DNA from: Streptomyces spongiicola
GTDB lineage: Bacteria > Actinomycetota > Actinomycetes > Streptomycetales > Streptomycetaceae
DNA length: 64,000 nucleotides
Direction: 5' to 3'
Assembly: GCF_003122365.1 (NCBI RefSeq)
Contig: NZ_CP029254.1
Coordinates: forward strand, 1,627,001-1,691,000
Shown: piece by piece, positions 34,688 to 43,778 of the stretch
Position numbering within the stretch: position 1 is the first letter of the stretch
Layout of the letters: every line of letters starts with the position of its first letter
Program-made: the position numbers and the translations under genes
The notes under the pieces: model-generated
Told to the model about the DNA's origin: nothing
What the model saw: only the letters and a program-made list of their open reading frames with translations
Databases searched by the model: none

Positions 34688-35014
34688 CGGATACCTCCCC
34701 GTCGTCCTGACCTGCCGGAAGGCACCAACGCGGACCGGGCCCGATTTCATCCCGGTGGGGCACGGTGGGATGAAAGTACGGTCGCTGGACCTAGGACCGG
34801 CGGCCGTGGTCACGGGCACGCGACTCGCGGGTTTGAGGCCGGGGCGTTCGCCGAGGGCGAGCGGTGCATCCGCGCCCCGGAGCCAACGCAGCCCCGCCGT
34901 CACCGCGCCCCGCAGCCAACGCAGCCCCGCCGTCACCGCGCCCCGGAGGCAACGCAGCCCCGCAGGTGCACCCGCGCCCCGTAGCCCGCACGAGTGCACC
35001 CGCGCCCCTTCGCC
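34688..35014. other. Spacer with 33-bp tandem repeats
   Basis: 327 bases between the ABC exporter start and the ThDP-enzyme stop (both minus). Three 33-base units starting AGCCAACGCAGCCCCGCCGT occupy 34881-34979. No gene is seen. The exporter promoter should be at 34690-34800, but boxes are not clear. Confidence 0.6.
34881..34979. repeat. Three copies of a 33-bp unit
   Basis: Period 33, with copies starting at 34881, 34914 and 34947. The first two are nearly identical; the third ends in a diverged half. Confidence 0.85.
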
Positions 35015-36697
35015 CTACAGGTGTGTCGGCGCGAACATCCGGAGCACCGCGGGCAGCACCACGACCGAGGGGCCGGGCTGTGCGAGGGCCTTGGCGAGGT
35101 CCTCGCGGAGCGATTCCGCGGTGGTGCGCACGGCCGGGACGCCGAAGGACTCGGCGAGCGCGACGAAGTCCGGGCGGGACAGCTCGGTCGCGGTGGCCTC
35201 GCCGAAGGTGTCCGTCATGTACTCGCGCAGGATGCCGTAGCCGCCGTCGTCGACGATCAGCCAGGTCACCGGCAGCTCGTACTGCTTCGCGGAGGCCAGC
35301 TCCGCGATCGAGTACATCGCGCCGCCGTCGCCGGAGACCGCGAGCACCGGCCTGGTGCGGTCCGCGGCGGCCGCGCCGAGGGCGGCGGGGAAGCCGTAGC
35401 CGAGGCCGCCCGCGCCCTGTGCCGAGTGCATGGTGTTCGGCCGGCGGGCGTCGAAGGCGGACCAGGCCCAGTAGGCGAGGATGGTCATGTCCCAGAAGCT
35501 CGGGGAGTCGTCCGGCAGGGCCTCGCGGACGGCGGCGAGTACCTCCTGCTCCAGGGTCAGCTCCTGGCCGGCGATCCGCTCCCGGACCTTCGACAGCAGT
35601 GCGGAGACCCGCCCGGCGGCCGACGGGTCGCGGCGTTCCCCCACCGTCTCCAGCAGCGCGGTGAGCGCGGTCCGGGCGTCGGCGTGGATGCCCAGCCCGG
35701 GATGGTTGGACTCGAGCTTGCCGAGGTCCGCCTCGATCTGGACGACCCTGCCGCGCGGGGCGAAGGTGTGGTAGTTCGAGGAGAGTTCGCCCAGACCGGA
35801 GCCGACGACGAGCAGCACGTCGGCGTCCTCGAGGAAGTCGGTGGTGTGCCGGTCCTCGAGCCAGGACTGCATCGACAGCGGGTGCTCCCAGGGGAAGGCC
35901 CCCTTGCCGCCGAAGGTGGTCACGACGGGCGCGTCCAGTTTCTCGGCGAGTGCCAGCAGCTTGCCGGAGGCGTCCGAGCGCACGACGCCGCCGCCCGCGA
36001 TGATCGCGGGGCGCTCGGCGTGCTGGAGGAGATGCGCGGCGGCGGCGGTGAGTTCCGGGCGGGGCACGAGGTCGCGCGGGGTGGCGTCCAGGGCCGTCAC
36101 GACCGGCAGGGCCGTCTCGGCGAGCAGCACGTCCTGGGGGATCTCCACCCAGACGGGTCCGTGCGGGGCGGTCAGCGCGGACTCCCAGGCGGCGGCGACG
36201 GCGGAGGGGATCTGGGAGGCGGTGCGGACGGTGTGCACGGACTTCACGACGTCCCGGAACGACGCCTTCTGGTCGCGCAGTTCGTGCAGATAGCCGTGGC
36301 GTCCGCCGCCGATGCCCTCGCTCGGGACCTGGCTGGAGATCGCCAGGACGGGGGCGCTGGCCGCGGCGGCCTCCTGGAGCGCGGCGAGCGCGGTGAGCGC
36401 GCCGGGGCCGGTGGAGAGCAGCAGCGGGGTGGCCTGTCCGGTGATCCGGCCGTGGGCGTCGGCGGCGAAGCCGGCGTTGTTCTCCACCCGCAGCCCGACG
36501 TAGCCGAGGTCGGAGCGGCGCAGCGCGTCGAACATGCCGAGGGCGTGCTGGCCGGGCAGGCCGAAGACGGTGGTGGCTCCGAGCCCGGCGAGGGTCTCGA
36601 CGACGAGGTCGCCGCCGTTGCGGCCGGGGGGCGGGTTGAGCGCGGCGTCGGCCTGCCGCGCCGTGGGGCGCAGCACGAGGTCGTGGTCGTGGGTCAC
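35015..36697 (-). CDS. Thiamine-pyrophosphate enzyme of the acetolactate synthase/benzoylformate decarboxylase type
   Basis: 560 residues in three domains. The PYR domain is [20 protein letters not shown] with the activating Glu in [16 protein letters not shown]. The central domain is [20 protein letters not shown] to [14 protein letters not shown]. The ThDP-binding domain has [33 protein letters not shown] and [16 protein letters not shown]. No FAD-binding signature or small subunit is evident, so a 2-keto-acid decarboxylase or carboligase is as likely as acetolactate synthase. Its ATG overlaps the agmatinase stop by four bases, implying a linked pathway that starts with a guanidino compound. 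Confidence 0.88.
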   Translation of the reverse strand: MTHDHDLVLRPTARQADAALNPPPGRNGGDLVVETLAGLGATTVFGLPGQHALGMFDALRRSDLGYVGLRVENNAGFAADAHGRITGQATPLLLSTGPGALTALAALQEAAAASAPVLAISSQVPSEGIGGGRHGYLHELRDQKASFRDVVKSVHTVRTASQIPSAVAAAWESALTAPHGPVWVEIPQDVLLAETALPVVTALDATPRDLVPRPELTAAAAHLLQHAERPAIIAGGGVVRSDASGKLLALAEKLDAPVVTTFGGKGAFPWEHPLSMQSWLEDRHTTDFLEDADVLLVVGSGLGELSSNYHTFAPRGRVVQIEADLGKLESNHPGLGIHADARTALTALLETVGERRDPSAAGRVSALLSKVRERIAGQELTLEQEVLAAVREALPDDSPSFWDMTILAYWAWSAFDARRPNTMHSAQGAGGLGYGFPAALGAAAADRTRPVLAVSGDGGAMYSIAELASAKQYELPVTWLIVDDGGYGILREYMTDTFGEATATELSRPDFVALAESFGVPAVRTTAESLREDLAKALAQPGPSVVVLPAVLRMFAPTHL

Positions 36698-37671
36698 TTG
36701 TCGTTCCTGGACGCGGCGATCTGGCGGGCCATGATCGTGGTGAGTTCGTACGCGGTGTGGGAGGCCGCGACCGAGGTGATCTCGGCGTGGTCGTAGGCCG
36801 GGGCGACCTCGACGACGTCGGCGGAGACCAGGTTGCAGGAGGCGAGCCCGCGGAGGATCTCCAGCAGTTCGCGGGAGGTCATGCCGCCGGCCTCGGGGGT
36901 GCCGGTGCCGGGGGCGTGCGCCGGGTCGAGGCAGTCGATGTCGATGGAGATGTAGAGGGGGCGGTCGCCGATGCGCCGGCGGAGCTGGTCGGCGACCTCG
37001 TCGGCGCCGCGGCGGTAGACGTCGGAGGAGGTGACGATGCCGAAGCCCATCTTCTCGTCGTCGGTGAGGTCCTGCTTGCCGTAGAGCGGGCCGCGGATGC
37101 CGACGTGGGACAGGGCCTCGGTGTCGAGGATGCCCTCCTCGACGGCGCGGCGGAACGGGGTGCCGTGGGTGTACTCGGCGCCGAAGTAGGTGTCCCAGGT
37201 GTCCAGGTGGGCGTCGAAGTGCAGCAGCGCGACGGGGCCGTGCTTCCTGGCGACCGAGCGGAGCAGGGGCAGCGCGATGGTGTGGTCGCCGCCGAGGGTC
37301 ATCATGCGGGCGCCGGTGCCGAGGATGTCGTCGGCGGCGGCCTCGATGGTCTCGACGGCCTCGTTGATGTTGAACGGGTTGGCGGCGATGTCGCCCGCGT
37401 CCGCGACCTGGGCGAGCGCGAAGGGCGAGGCGTCCTGGGCCGGGTTGTACGGCCGCAGGAGCCTCGACGCCTCGCGGATGGCGTTGCCGCCGAAGCGCGC
37501 GCCGGGGCGGTAGGAGACCCCGGCGTCGAAGGGCACGCCGACGACGGCGACGTCGGTGCTGCCGACCTCGTCGAGCCGGGGCAGCCGGGCGAACGTCGCG
37601 GGTCCGGCGTACCGCGGGATGCGGGACGAGTCGATGGGGCCGCGCGGCGTCTCGTTGCTGCTCATGACCAT
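36694..37671 (-). CDS. speB: Agmatinase-family ureohydrolase
   Basis: 325 residues. It hydrolyses a guanidino substrate (agmatine, or 4-guanidinobutyrate/propionate in related enzymes) to urea and an amine. The two-Mn arginase fold is complete: [55 protein letters not shown] with the substrate loop His, and [20 protein letters not shown]. The start is either ATG 37671 or the third codon; AGGAAG precedes both. It sits between the symporter and the ThDP enzyme in one operon, which argues for catabolism of an imported guanidino compound rather than polyamine synthesis. Confidence 0.93.
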   Translation of the reverse strand: MVMSSNETPRGPIDSSRIPRYAGPATFARLPRLDEVGSTDVAVVGVPFDAGVSYRPGARFGGNAIREASRLLRPYNPAQDASPFALAQVADAGDIAANPFNINEAVETIEAAADDILGTGARMMTLGGDHTIALPLLRSVARKHGPVALLHFDAHLDTWDTYFGAEYTHGTPFRRAVEEGILDTEALSHVGIRGPLYGKQDLTDDEKMGFGIVTSSDVYRRGADEVADQLRRRIGDRPLYISIDIDCLDPAHAPGTGTPEAGGMTSRELLEILRGLASCNLVSADVVEVAPAYDHAEITSVAASHTAYELTTIMARQIAASRNDK

Positions 37672-37734
37672 GCCTCTGCTTCCTGCGCTTTTCTGCTTAT
37701 CCGTTGGTTTGCAGTCGTTTGACTGTAACGGGGT

Positions 37735-39216
37735 TCACGGGGTGGCCCGGACCGCCTCCGGTTCGGGCCGCTGCTCGTCGGCCTCGGCGCCGCGGCCCGC
37801 CAGGCGCTCGCGCCAGTTGGCCAGGACCGCCTCGTCGGTGGGCTTGGTGGCGAGGGAGACGGCGACGTACGTCACCAGGGATGCGAGCAGGCCGTAGTAG
37901 ATGGGCTCGTTGGCGAGGATGCCGAAGTTCGCCATCAGGGTGATGACGGCCAGTCCGCCGACGACGACGGAGGAGAGGGCGCCGTGCACCGTGCCGCGCT
38001 TCCACAGCAGTCCGCCGAGGATCGGCACGAGCAGTCCGCCGACGAGCAGGTTGTAGGCGACCGTCAGGGCCTCGACGACGTTGTTGAGGGCGATGGCGAT
38101 GCCGATCACGGCGACTCCCATCGCCAGGATGAACAGGCGGTTTCCCTTGACCTCGTCGTGCTGTCCGCCGTCCGGCCGCCGCGTCACGGCGCCGCGCAGC
38201 CGCTGCCAGATGTCGTTGTTGGCGACGGTGGCGCAGGCGATCAGGGCGCCGGAGGAGGTGGACATCACGGCGGCGAGGGCGGCGGCGAGGACCAGTCCGC
38301 GCACGCCCAGCGGCAGGGCGTCCTTGACGATGGTGGCGAAGGCGTCGTCGGCGTTGGCGAGGTCGGGGTACAGGACCTTGGCCGCGGTGCCCACGACGGC
38401 GCCGGCGAGGGCGTAGGCGAGGCAGTAGGTGCCTGCGACGGTGCCGCCCCAGCGGGCCACCTTGTCGTCGCGGGCGGTGAAGACGCGCTGCCAGATGTCC
38501 TGGCCGATGAGCATGCCGAAGGTGTAGATCAGCACATAGGTGAAGATCGTCTCGCCGCCGATGCCGAACGGGGCGAAGTACTCGGTGGGCAGCTGGGCCT
38601 TCATCTCCGCGAAGCCGCCGGCCTTGACGACGGCGATGGGCAGCAGCAGGAGCAGCACGCCGATCGTCTTGACGACGAACTGCACCATGTCGGTGAGGGT
38701 GATCGACCACATCCCGCCGAGCGTGGAGTAGGCGACGACGATCGAGCCGCCGAGGATGATCGCGACGGTCCGGTTCATGTCGAAGAGGACGTCGAAGATC
38801 GTGGCGTAGGCGATGGTCGAGGTGACCGCGAGCATCAGGGTGTACGCCCACATCACCACGCCGGTGATGAGTCCGGCCCGGCCGCCGTAGCGCAGGTCGA
38901 GCATCTCGGAGACGGTGTAGACCTTCAGCCGGGCGATACGGGCCGAGAAGAAGACCGACAGGGCGAGCAGGCCGAGGCCGATGGTGAAGACCATCCAGGC
39001 GCCGGAGAGCCCGTACTTGTATCCGAGTCCCACGCCGCCGATGGTGGAGGCGCCGCCGAGGACGATCGCGGCCATGGTGCCGGAGTACATCGAGGGTCCG
39101 AGCCGGCGGCCGGCGACCAGGAACTCGCTCTTGGACTTCGCGCGGCGCATGCCCCACCAGCCCACGGCCAGCATGCCTGCCAGATAGACGACGATCACTG
39201 CGTAGTCGACGGCCAT
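37735..39216 (-). CDS. Sodium:solute symporter (SSS family)
   Basis: 493 residues with about 13 membrane segments. AAGGAGG precedes the ATG at 39216. Typical SSS features are AVGWWGMRRAKSKSEFLVAG, SGTMAAIVLGGASTIGGVGL (Na-site region of helix 1), GGMWSITLTDMVQFVVKTIG, GQDIWQRVFTARDD and ALAAVMSTSSGALIACATV. It imports a small organic solute with Na+. As first gene of the operon with the ureohydrolase and ThDP enzyme, its cargo is probably their guanidino or amine substrate (inference). The divergent PucR gene is the likely regulator. Confidence 0.92.
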   Translation of the reverse strand: MAVDYAVIVVYLAGMLAVGWWGMRRAKSKSEFLVAGRRLGPSMYSGTMAAIVLGGASTIGGVGLGYKYGLSGAWMVFTIGLGLLALSVFFSARIARLKVYTVSEMLDLRYGGRAGLITGVVMWAYTLMLAVTSTIAYATIFDVLFDMNRTVAIILGGSIVVAYSTLGGMWSITLTDMVQFVVKTIGVLLLLLPIAVVKAGGFAEMKAQLPTEYFAPFGIGGETIFTYVLIYTFGMLIGQDIWQRVFTARDDKVARWGGTVAGTYCLAYALAGAVVGTAAKVLYPDLANADDAFATIVKDALPLGVRGLVLAAALAAVMSTSSGALIACATVANNDIWQRLRGAVTRRPDGGQHDEVKGNRLFILAMGVAVIGIAIALNNVVEALTVAYNLLVGGLLVPILGGLLWKRGTVHGALSSVVVGGLAVITLMANFGILANEPIYYGLLASLVTYVAVSLATKPTDEAVLANWRERLAGRGAEADEQRPEPEAVRATP

Positions 39217-39403
39217 GGGGCCTCCTTCGCTCTCATCTCGGTGGCGTGTCGTGCAGAAGTTCACGGGGACGCAGCGGCTGCTCCGCGGGGACATCCGCCC
39301 GTACCCGCGTCCGCTGGACGACTAGACGATAGGTGGCCGAAAAGCGACGATGAAGTGTACGTTTCCTCCATTCTCGAAGACGATCAGGGATGGAACGTCC
39401 ACC

Positions 39404-41110
39404 ATGCAGGACTCCGCCGCTCTCCAGGGTGCCGCTTCAGCTCCCTCAGCCCCATCGACCCCATCGGCCCCCTTGAGCCCGTCAGCCTCCTCAGCCCCCT
39501 TGAGCCCGTCAGCCCCCTCGACCCCCTTGAGCCTCTTGAGCCCATCAGCCCCCTCGCCCCCTTCAGTCCCGCCAGCCTCTTCGGCGCCGCCCACCCCGCC
39601 CGTACCACTGGCCGCGCTGCTGGCGCGGGAGGAACTCGGGCTGCGGCTGGTGGCGGGCGTCCCGCAGTCCACCGGCCCGGAGGGCGTCCGCATCCAGTGG
39701 GTGCACACCTCGGAGATGGCCGACCCGTACCCGTACCTCCTGGGCGGTGAGCTGCTGCTGACGGCGGGCGTCCTGCTGAAGGACCCCGAGCGGTACGCGG
39801 CACGGGTCGCCGAGGCCGGTGGCGCGGCGATCGGCTTCGGGCTGGCCCCGGTGTACGACACCGTCCCGGACGCGCTGGTCGCGGCCTGCGAACGCCGCAG
39901 ACTGCCACTGCTGGAGGTGCCGCCGAAGACCCCGTTCACCGCGGTCGCGCGAGCCGTCTGGGGGCTGATGGCACAGGCCCGGCTCCGGGAGGTGCGCCGG
40001 GTGAGCGAAGCCCAGCAGGGACTCGCCGGCGCCGCGGCCCGCCCCGACCCGGTGCCCGCGGTGCTCCAGCAGCTGGCCTCCCGCCTCGGCGGCTGGGCGG
40101 TGCTGCTGGCACCGGACGGCTCGGCCCTGCACGTCTCGGGCCGGGCGCCGTCCAGGGAGGCCCGCGAGGCCCTGGGACGGCTGGCGCGGGTGGTGAGCCC
40201 GGAGCCCGCCGAAGAGGAGCCCGCCGGGGACACGACCGCCACCCCCTCCCGGGGAACCGCCGGCGGCCGGACGGCACAGAGCGCGGCGGCGGGCACCGCG
40301 CGCCGGGCACCCTCCTCGGCGGCCGACACCGCCGGGGACGCACACCTCGCGGCCTACGCGCTCGGCGGCGGCGAGGGCCTGGTCCTCGGGATCGCCGCCG
40401 AGGGGCGCGAACCGGGCGGGCACACGGTCGCCGGGCTCGCCGTCGTGCTGCTGTCGCTGCTCACGGCGCCGCACCGGGGAGCGGACGCGAGCGGGCGGAC
40501 CGCCGCGCTGGTACGGCTGCTGCTGGGCGGCACCCCCGCCCAGGTCGTCCGCGACCTGGGCCAGGGCCCCTGGACGGTGGTGCACGGGACACGGCCGGGG
40601 CAGTCCGACCGGATCGCGGCCTCGGCGCTCGGCGCGGCCCTGGGCAGCACGCTGGTGGACACCGACGGGGAGCGGGTGCGGGTCCTGCTCTCCGGCGACC
40701 GGCGCGTGGAACCGCAGTCCGGCTGGACCCTCGGGGTGAGCGCCCCGGCCGCGGCGGAGGAACTGGGCACCGCCGACACCGCCGCCGCCCGGGCGCTGCG
40801 CCGCGCGGAGGCCACCCGCGTCCCGCTCGCCCGCCAGCGGTACACCGGCCTCGGCGAGCTGGTCGCGCCCGACGAGGCGGCCGTCCATGCGCGCACCCTG
40901 CTGGCACCGGTCGCGGACTCGCCCGCGCTCACCGAGACCCTGCGCGTCTGGCTCTCGCTGCACGGCAGTTGGGACCGTACGGCGGTGGCCCTGGGCGTCC
41001 ACCGGAACACCGTCCGTCAGCGGATCGCCCGATGCGGCTCACTGCTGGGCGTCGACCTGGACGACGCGGACGCACGGATGGAGCTGTGGTTCGCGCTGCG
41101 CTACAGCTGA
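39404..41110 (+). CDS. PucR-family transcriptional regulator
   Basis: 568 residues from the ATG at 39404. The first 60 residues are a Ser/Pro/Ala repeat (PSAPSTPSAPLSPSASSAPL and similar), coded by repetitive DNA. A PucR N-terminal sensor domain follows (LGLRLVAGVPQSTGPEGVRI, HTSEMADPYPYLLGGELLLT, LEVPPKTPFTAVARAVWG). A GAF-like middle (AGGWAV to TAPHRG) leads to the C-terminal helix-turn-helix LRVWLSLHGSWDRTAVALGV and HRNTVRQRIARCGSLLGVDL. PucR proteins control use of nitrogen compounds such as purines. Divergence from the symporter operon across 187 bases indicates control of that operon. Confidence 0.9.
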   Translation: MQDSAALQGAASAPSAPSTPSAPLSPSASSAPLSPSAPSTPLSLLSPSAPSPPSVPPASSAPPTPPVPLAALLAREELGLRLVAGVPQSTGPEGVRIQWVHTSEMADPYPYLLGGELLLTAGVLLKDPERYAARVAEAGGAAIGFGLAPVYDTVPDALVAACERRRLPLLEVPPKTPFTAVARAVWGLMAQARLREVRRVSEAQQGLAGAAARPDPVPAVLQQLASRLGGWAVLLAPDGSALHVSGRAPSREAREALGRLARVVSPEPAEEEPAGDTTATPSRGTAGGRTAQSAAAGTARRAPSSAADTAGDAHLAAYALGGGEGLVLGIAAEGREPGGHTVAGLAVVLLSLLTAPHRGADASGRTAALVRLLLGGTPAQVVRDLGQGPWTVVHGTRPGQSDRIAASALGAALGSTLVDTDGERVRVLLSGDRRVEPQSGWTLGVSAPAAAEELGTADTAAARALRRAEATRVPLARQRYTGLGELVAPDEAAVHARTLLAPVADSPALTETLRVWLSLHGSWDRTAVALGVHRNTVRQRIARCGSLLGVDLDDADARMELWFALRYS

Positions 41111-41481
41111 CGTGGCACGGCCGGGGGGAAACCCGGGAACGCCACGGGAAAGCCGGGAAACCCGGAGGAAGGCCCACGGAAAGCCGGGGGAAGGCCGACA
41201 GTGAGCCACGAGGAGCGGCAGAGGACGGCCGGAGCACCGGGAGAAAGCTGACGGAAGCCCGGTGGAAAGCAGACGGAAATCAGATGGAGAGCAGAGGGAA
41301 AGCAGACGGGGAGCCGACAGGGGACGCGGCAGGGAGTCGGCGGAGGGTCGGCGACCGGCCGGGGGGAAGCCCTCGGGAAGGCCCTGGTGGCCCGCCGGGG
41401 TGGGGTGTCCGTCGGACGTACTCGTAATGCTGAGCGAGGCCCAGAGTGAGGGTGGAAAAGGCTCCGTCGCGGTCTTCGTTA
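41111..41481. other. Purine-rich spacer without genes
   Basis: 371 bases, strongly A/G-rich on the plus strand (repeated GGGAAAGCC, GGAAGGCC and AGCAGACGGAAA words). No coding region or clear terminator. It marks the boundary between core-like DNA and the lower-GC Rhs region. Confidence 0.5.
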
Positions 41482-41751
41482 CTAACGGAAGATCCCCATC
41501 ACGTAGGCTGCAAATTCCACAAGCACAGCAACTCCCAGAACTCCTCCCAAAATCCTCAGGAGTGTCGGACTGACACCGGGTCCGGGACCGAAGGGGCCAT
41601 GATCCATGGCAAATTGATGGATACGAAACGCCACATCACGTACATTGAAAGCAATCCCGAGGCAGATCAATGAGAAGACCCCCGACCATGCCGCACCCAG
41701 ATAATCTCCGACACCACCGGAATCGGTAACGAATTCACTAGTCGGCAACAT
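41482..41751 (-). CDS. Small two-helix membrane protein, candidate immunity gene
   Basis: 89 residues. Two membrane segments are visible, GAAWSGVFSLICLGIAFNV (about 19-37) and LRILGGVLGVAVLVEFAAYV (about 65-85), joined by a polar loop with HQFAMDHGPFGPGPG. GC content is clearly lower than in the flanking core genes, and GGAAAT precedes the ATG. It is the last gene of the Rhs cassette array on the minus strand. Small membrane proteins in such positions often neutralise a cognate toxin tip; here no toxin is directly adjacent, so this is inference. Confidence 0.6.
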   Translation of the reverse strand: MLPTSEFVTDSGGVGDYLGAAWSGVFSLICLGIAFNVRDVAFRIHQFAMDHGPFGPGPGVSPTLLRILGGVLGVAVLVEFAAYVMGIFR

Positions 41752-41943
41752 TCATATTTCCAATCGGCGACAGAACGGGAATCTTGAACCCACCACGCCC
41801 CCACATGAATACGGCATCAGAGTGGATATGGCACCGCCGCTCCCAGGCGGACGAGTAAAGGTCGTTCGAAATTACTGATCGAGATGAGAATTATTTCGAC
41901 CCACCATGAAACCCCCATCACCCGCTTGAGAGGGCAGGTGGCT

Positions 41944-42480
41944 TCACATTCCAACTATAACGTCTGAAGCTGCACAGAAGAGGGCTCCGACGCCGCAGGT
42001 GTCTGCAAACCAAGCGACGGTGAACCGCCTTTGCATGTCATCTTTACCGGAATGTTTTGGCCGGTGTTTAAGGCGACACTTGATCTGCTCTACAGCGCGG
42101 TCCGTAGAGCCGACAAAGTGATCGATGAGCGACCCGCCGAAACCAGTGGAGTGGATCTCATCCGCCTGACGCGTGAGGATCGTCAGCGTACCCCCCGTGC
42201 CCCCCGATACGGCAGCAATCATCCCATATGGCACAGTGTAGGTGACCACCGGATTAACGATCGCCAACTCGGATTCACCGAGAGTAATCCGCGAACCAAG
42301 AATTCGACGGGCCACTGCAATGACTCCGAGGCATGCCGCCATGACGGCAAAGGCGTCCACATCAACGCCATCGGACATGCTCACGGCAGCGCCGAATGAC
42401 ACCATTCCGAAAGGAATAGTCATAATCCACGATAGCGCAACGAAGGAACGCCGACGCAGAGTCTTCTTACCAAGATCCAT
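41944..42480 (-). CDS. Membrane-anchored PH-like domain protein, candidate immunity gene
   Basis: 178 residues. GAGGAAGGGG precedes the ATG. An N-terminal hairpin of two membrane helices (ALSWIMTIPFGMVSFGAAV and FAVMAACLGVIAVARRIL) is followed by a beta-rich segment, SRITLGESELAIVNPVVTYT, VPYGMIAAVSGGTGGTLTIL, TRQADEIHSTGFGGSLIDHF. This fits a small bacterial PH-like domain. A C-terminal hydrophobic stretch ends VGALFCAASDVIVGM. It is low in GC and lies 257 bases downstream of an orphan Rhs toxin tip on the same strand. It could be its immunity protein, although an IS end-like sequence lies between them. Confidence 0.65.
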   Translation of the reverse strand: MDLGKKTLRRRSFVALSWIMTIPFGMVSFGAAVSMSDGVDVDAFAVMAACLGVIAVARRILGSRITLGESELAIVNPVVTYTVPYGMIAAVSGGTGGTLTILTRQADEIHSTGFGGSLIDHFVGSTDRAVEQIKCRLKHRPKHSGKDDMQRRFTVAWFADTCGVGALFCAASDVIVGM

Positions 42481-42582
42481 TGATTTCCCCTTCCTCAGGA
42501 CCGACCCGCAGCACAGGTGCTCCGACGAGCAGCGGGGTTCTGACAGTACACTCCTTCACCAGGTTCGTCCGTATTGCTCTAA

Positions 42583-42601
42583 GGGCTGTCCCGTAGTCCC
42601 C
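42583..42601. mobile_element. Insertion-sequence end remnant
   Basis: GGGCTGTCCCGTAGTCCCC resembles the terminal inverted repeat of IS5-like elements of actinobacteria. Nothing coding remains beside it. It lies between the Rhs tip and its presumed immunity gene. Confidence 0.35.
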
Positions 42602-42737
42602 AGCGGGCGCGCGCGGTCAGCCACGGCACCTCGCCGCGTTATCGGATCGCCCGAATGCGCCCAATATGAGGGCGACCTTCCACCTTACGATGCACCGCAT
42701 CTGACGCCGCGCGCCAATCCGGGTCTTCGAATTTTAG

Positions 42738-43778
42738 TTAGCAGCCTCCTACATACGATCCGAGGCTCGAGTTTCCGGCACCACAGAATGCTGTGTTGAA
42801 TCCAGCATTCACGCTCATGTTTCCGTAAGTCGCTCCCATGTCAATGCGGATCGCCTGATGAACGGTGGCGTGCCTCATGGAATTTGCGGGGGTGACGACT
42901 CTAACGGATTCTCTTCTCACAATGGGGCTGGCTCGGTACGCCTGGGACCAACTGGCGGCGCCGCCAAATGCTCTACCAAACGCTGCGGCGCTACCACCGC
43001 CGACAGCTGTCCACGCGAGGTCCTTTCCAAGCGCCCTGTAATTGGCGTTTCCTGTGATCAGCCAGTCGCCAGAAAACTTTGCCGCCGCGATTCCAGCACT
43101 TACGACGATACAGGCTCCAGCAGAGGCAACAATGCACACACCGAATCCGACGATGGTGGCGCCATCCTTGATGTCGTCCCAGTGATCGCCAACCCACTCC
43201 CCCACTGCCGAGTCCTTGGTATTTTTCCAAGCGGCACCAAATTCTCCCTTCATGATATTTCCCCAAATGCCGTCCTTCTTCCTTCGTTCGGCATCTGCTT
43301 TGGCCTTGGCTGCTTTGGCGCGGGCGATGGCTTGTGCCTTGGCGCGGGCTGCTGCGGCTCGGCTGGCTTTTGCGGCTTCGTATGCCTTGACGTTGGCTTG
43401 GTAGGCGCGGTAACGGTGCTGGGATGCCGTGTCCTTCATGGGGTGGTAGCCCCAGACGTAGCGGCCGTTCCTCTGGGTGTAGCCGACGCGCATGCCGCGG
43501 TCGCGAGCCCAGTTGAATTCCTCTACGTCGCTGGTGCCGGCTACCGGAGCGGGGCGCAGGCCGTCGGGGTCGGATTTGGTGAGCGGGGTGTTGTGGGCAT
43601 AGCTGTAGGCGTGCATCTGCGCCGGGTCGGCGAAGTCGATGATCGGGTCGACGGAGATGAAGGCGCCAAGGGCAGGGTCGTATTCGCGGGCGCCGAGGTG
43701 GGTGAGGCCGGAGGGGTCGCTGGTGCCTCCGACGAAGCCTCGGGTGCCGAAGGCGGTGGATTGTTCGGAACGGAGCTG
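42738..43778 (-). pseudogene. Orphan Rhs C-terminal cassette B (core end plus toxin tip), 5' end cut by IS1634
   Basis: The frame begins at the IS junction with QLRSEQSTAFGTRGFVGG, then the Rhs core end LTHLGAREYDPALGAFISVD and FADPAQMHAYSYAHNTPLTK with the PxxxxDPxGL-like junction SDPDGLRPAP. An Ala/Lys-rich helical stalk (AKAQAIARAKAAKAKADAER) ends at KKDGIWG. The tip after this point is unlike cassette A: FGAAWKNTKDSAVGEWVGDH, two hydrophobic stretches (IVGFGVCIVASAGACIVVSA), and an end with SPIVRRESVRVVTP, HATVHQAIRI and NTAFCGAGN. No toxin family is recognised. The first ATG left is at 43616 and no secretion signal remains. Confidence 0.8.
43261..43778. repeat. Rhs core/stalk duplication (matches 47128-47645)
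   Basis: 518 bases at nearly full identity with 47128-47645 (constant offset 3867). The match continues on the far side of the IS at 45746-45845, equivalent to 47641-47740. The homology ends exactly where the toxin tips begin (at the codons after KKDGIWG). Confidence 0.95.
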
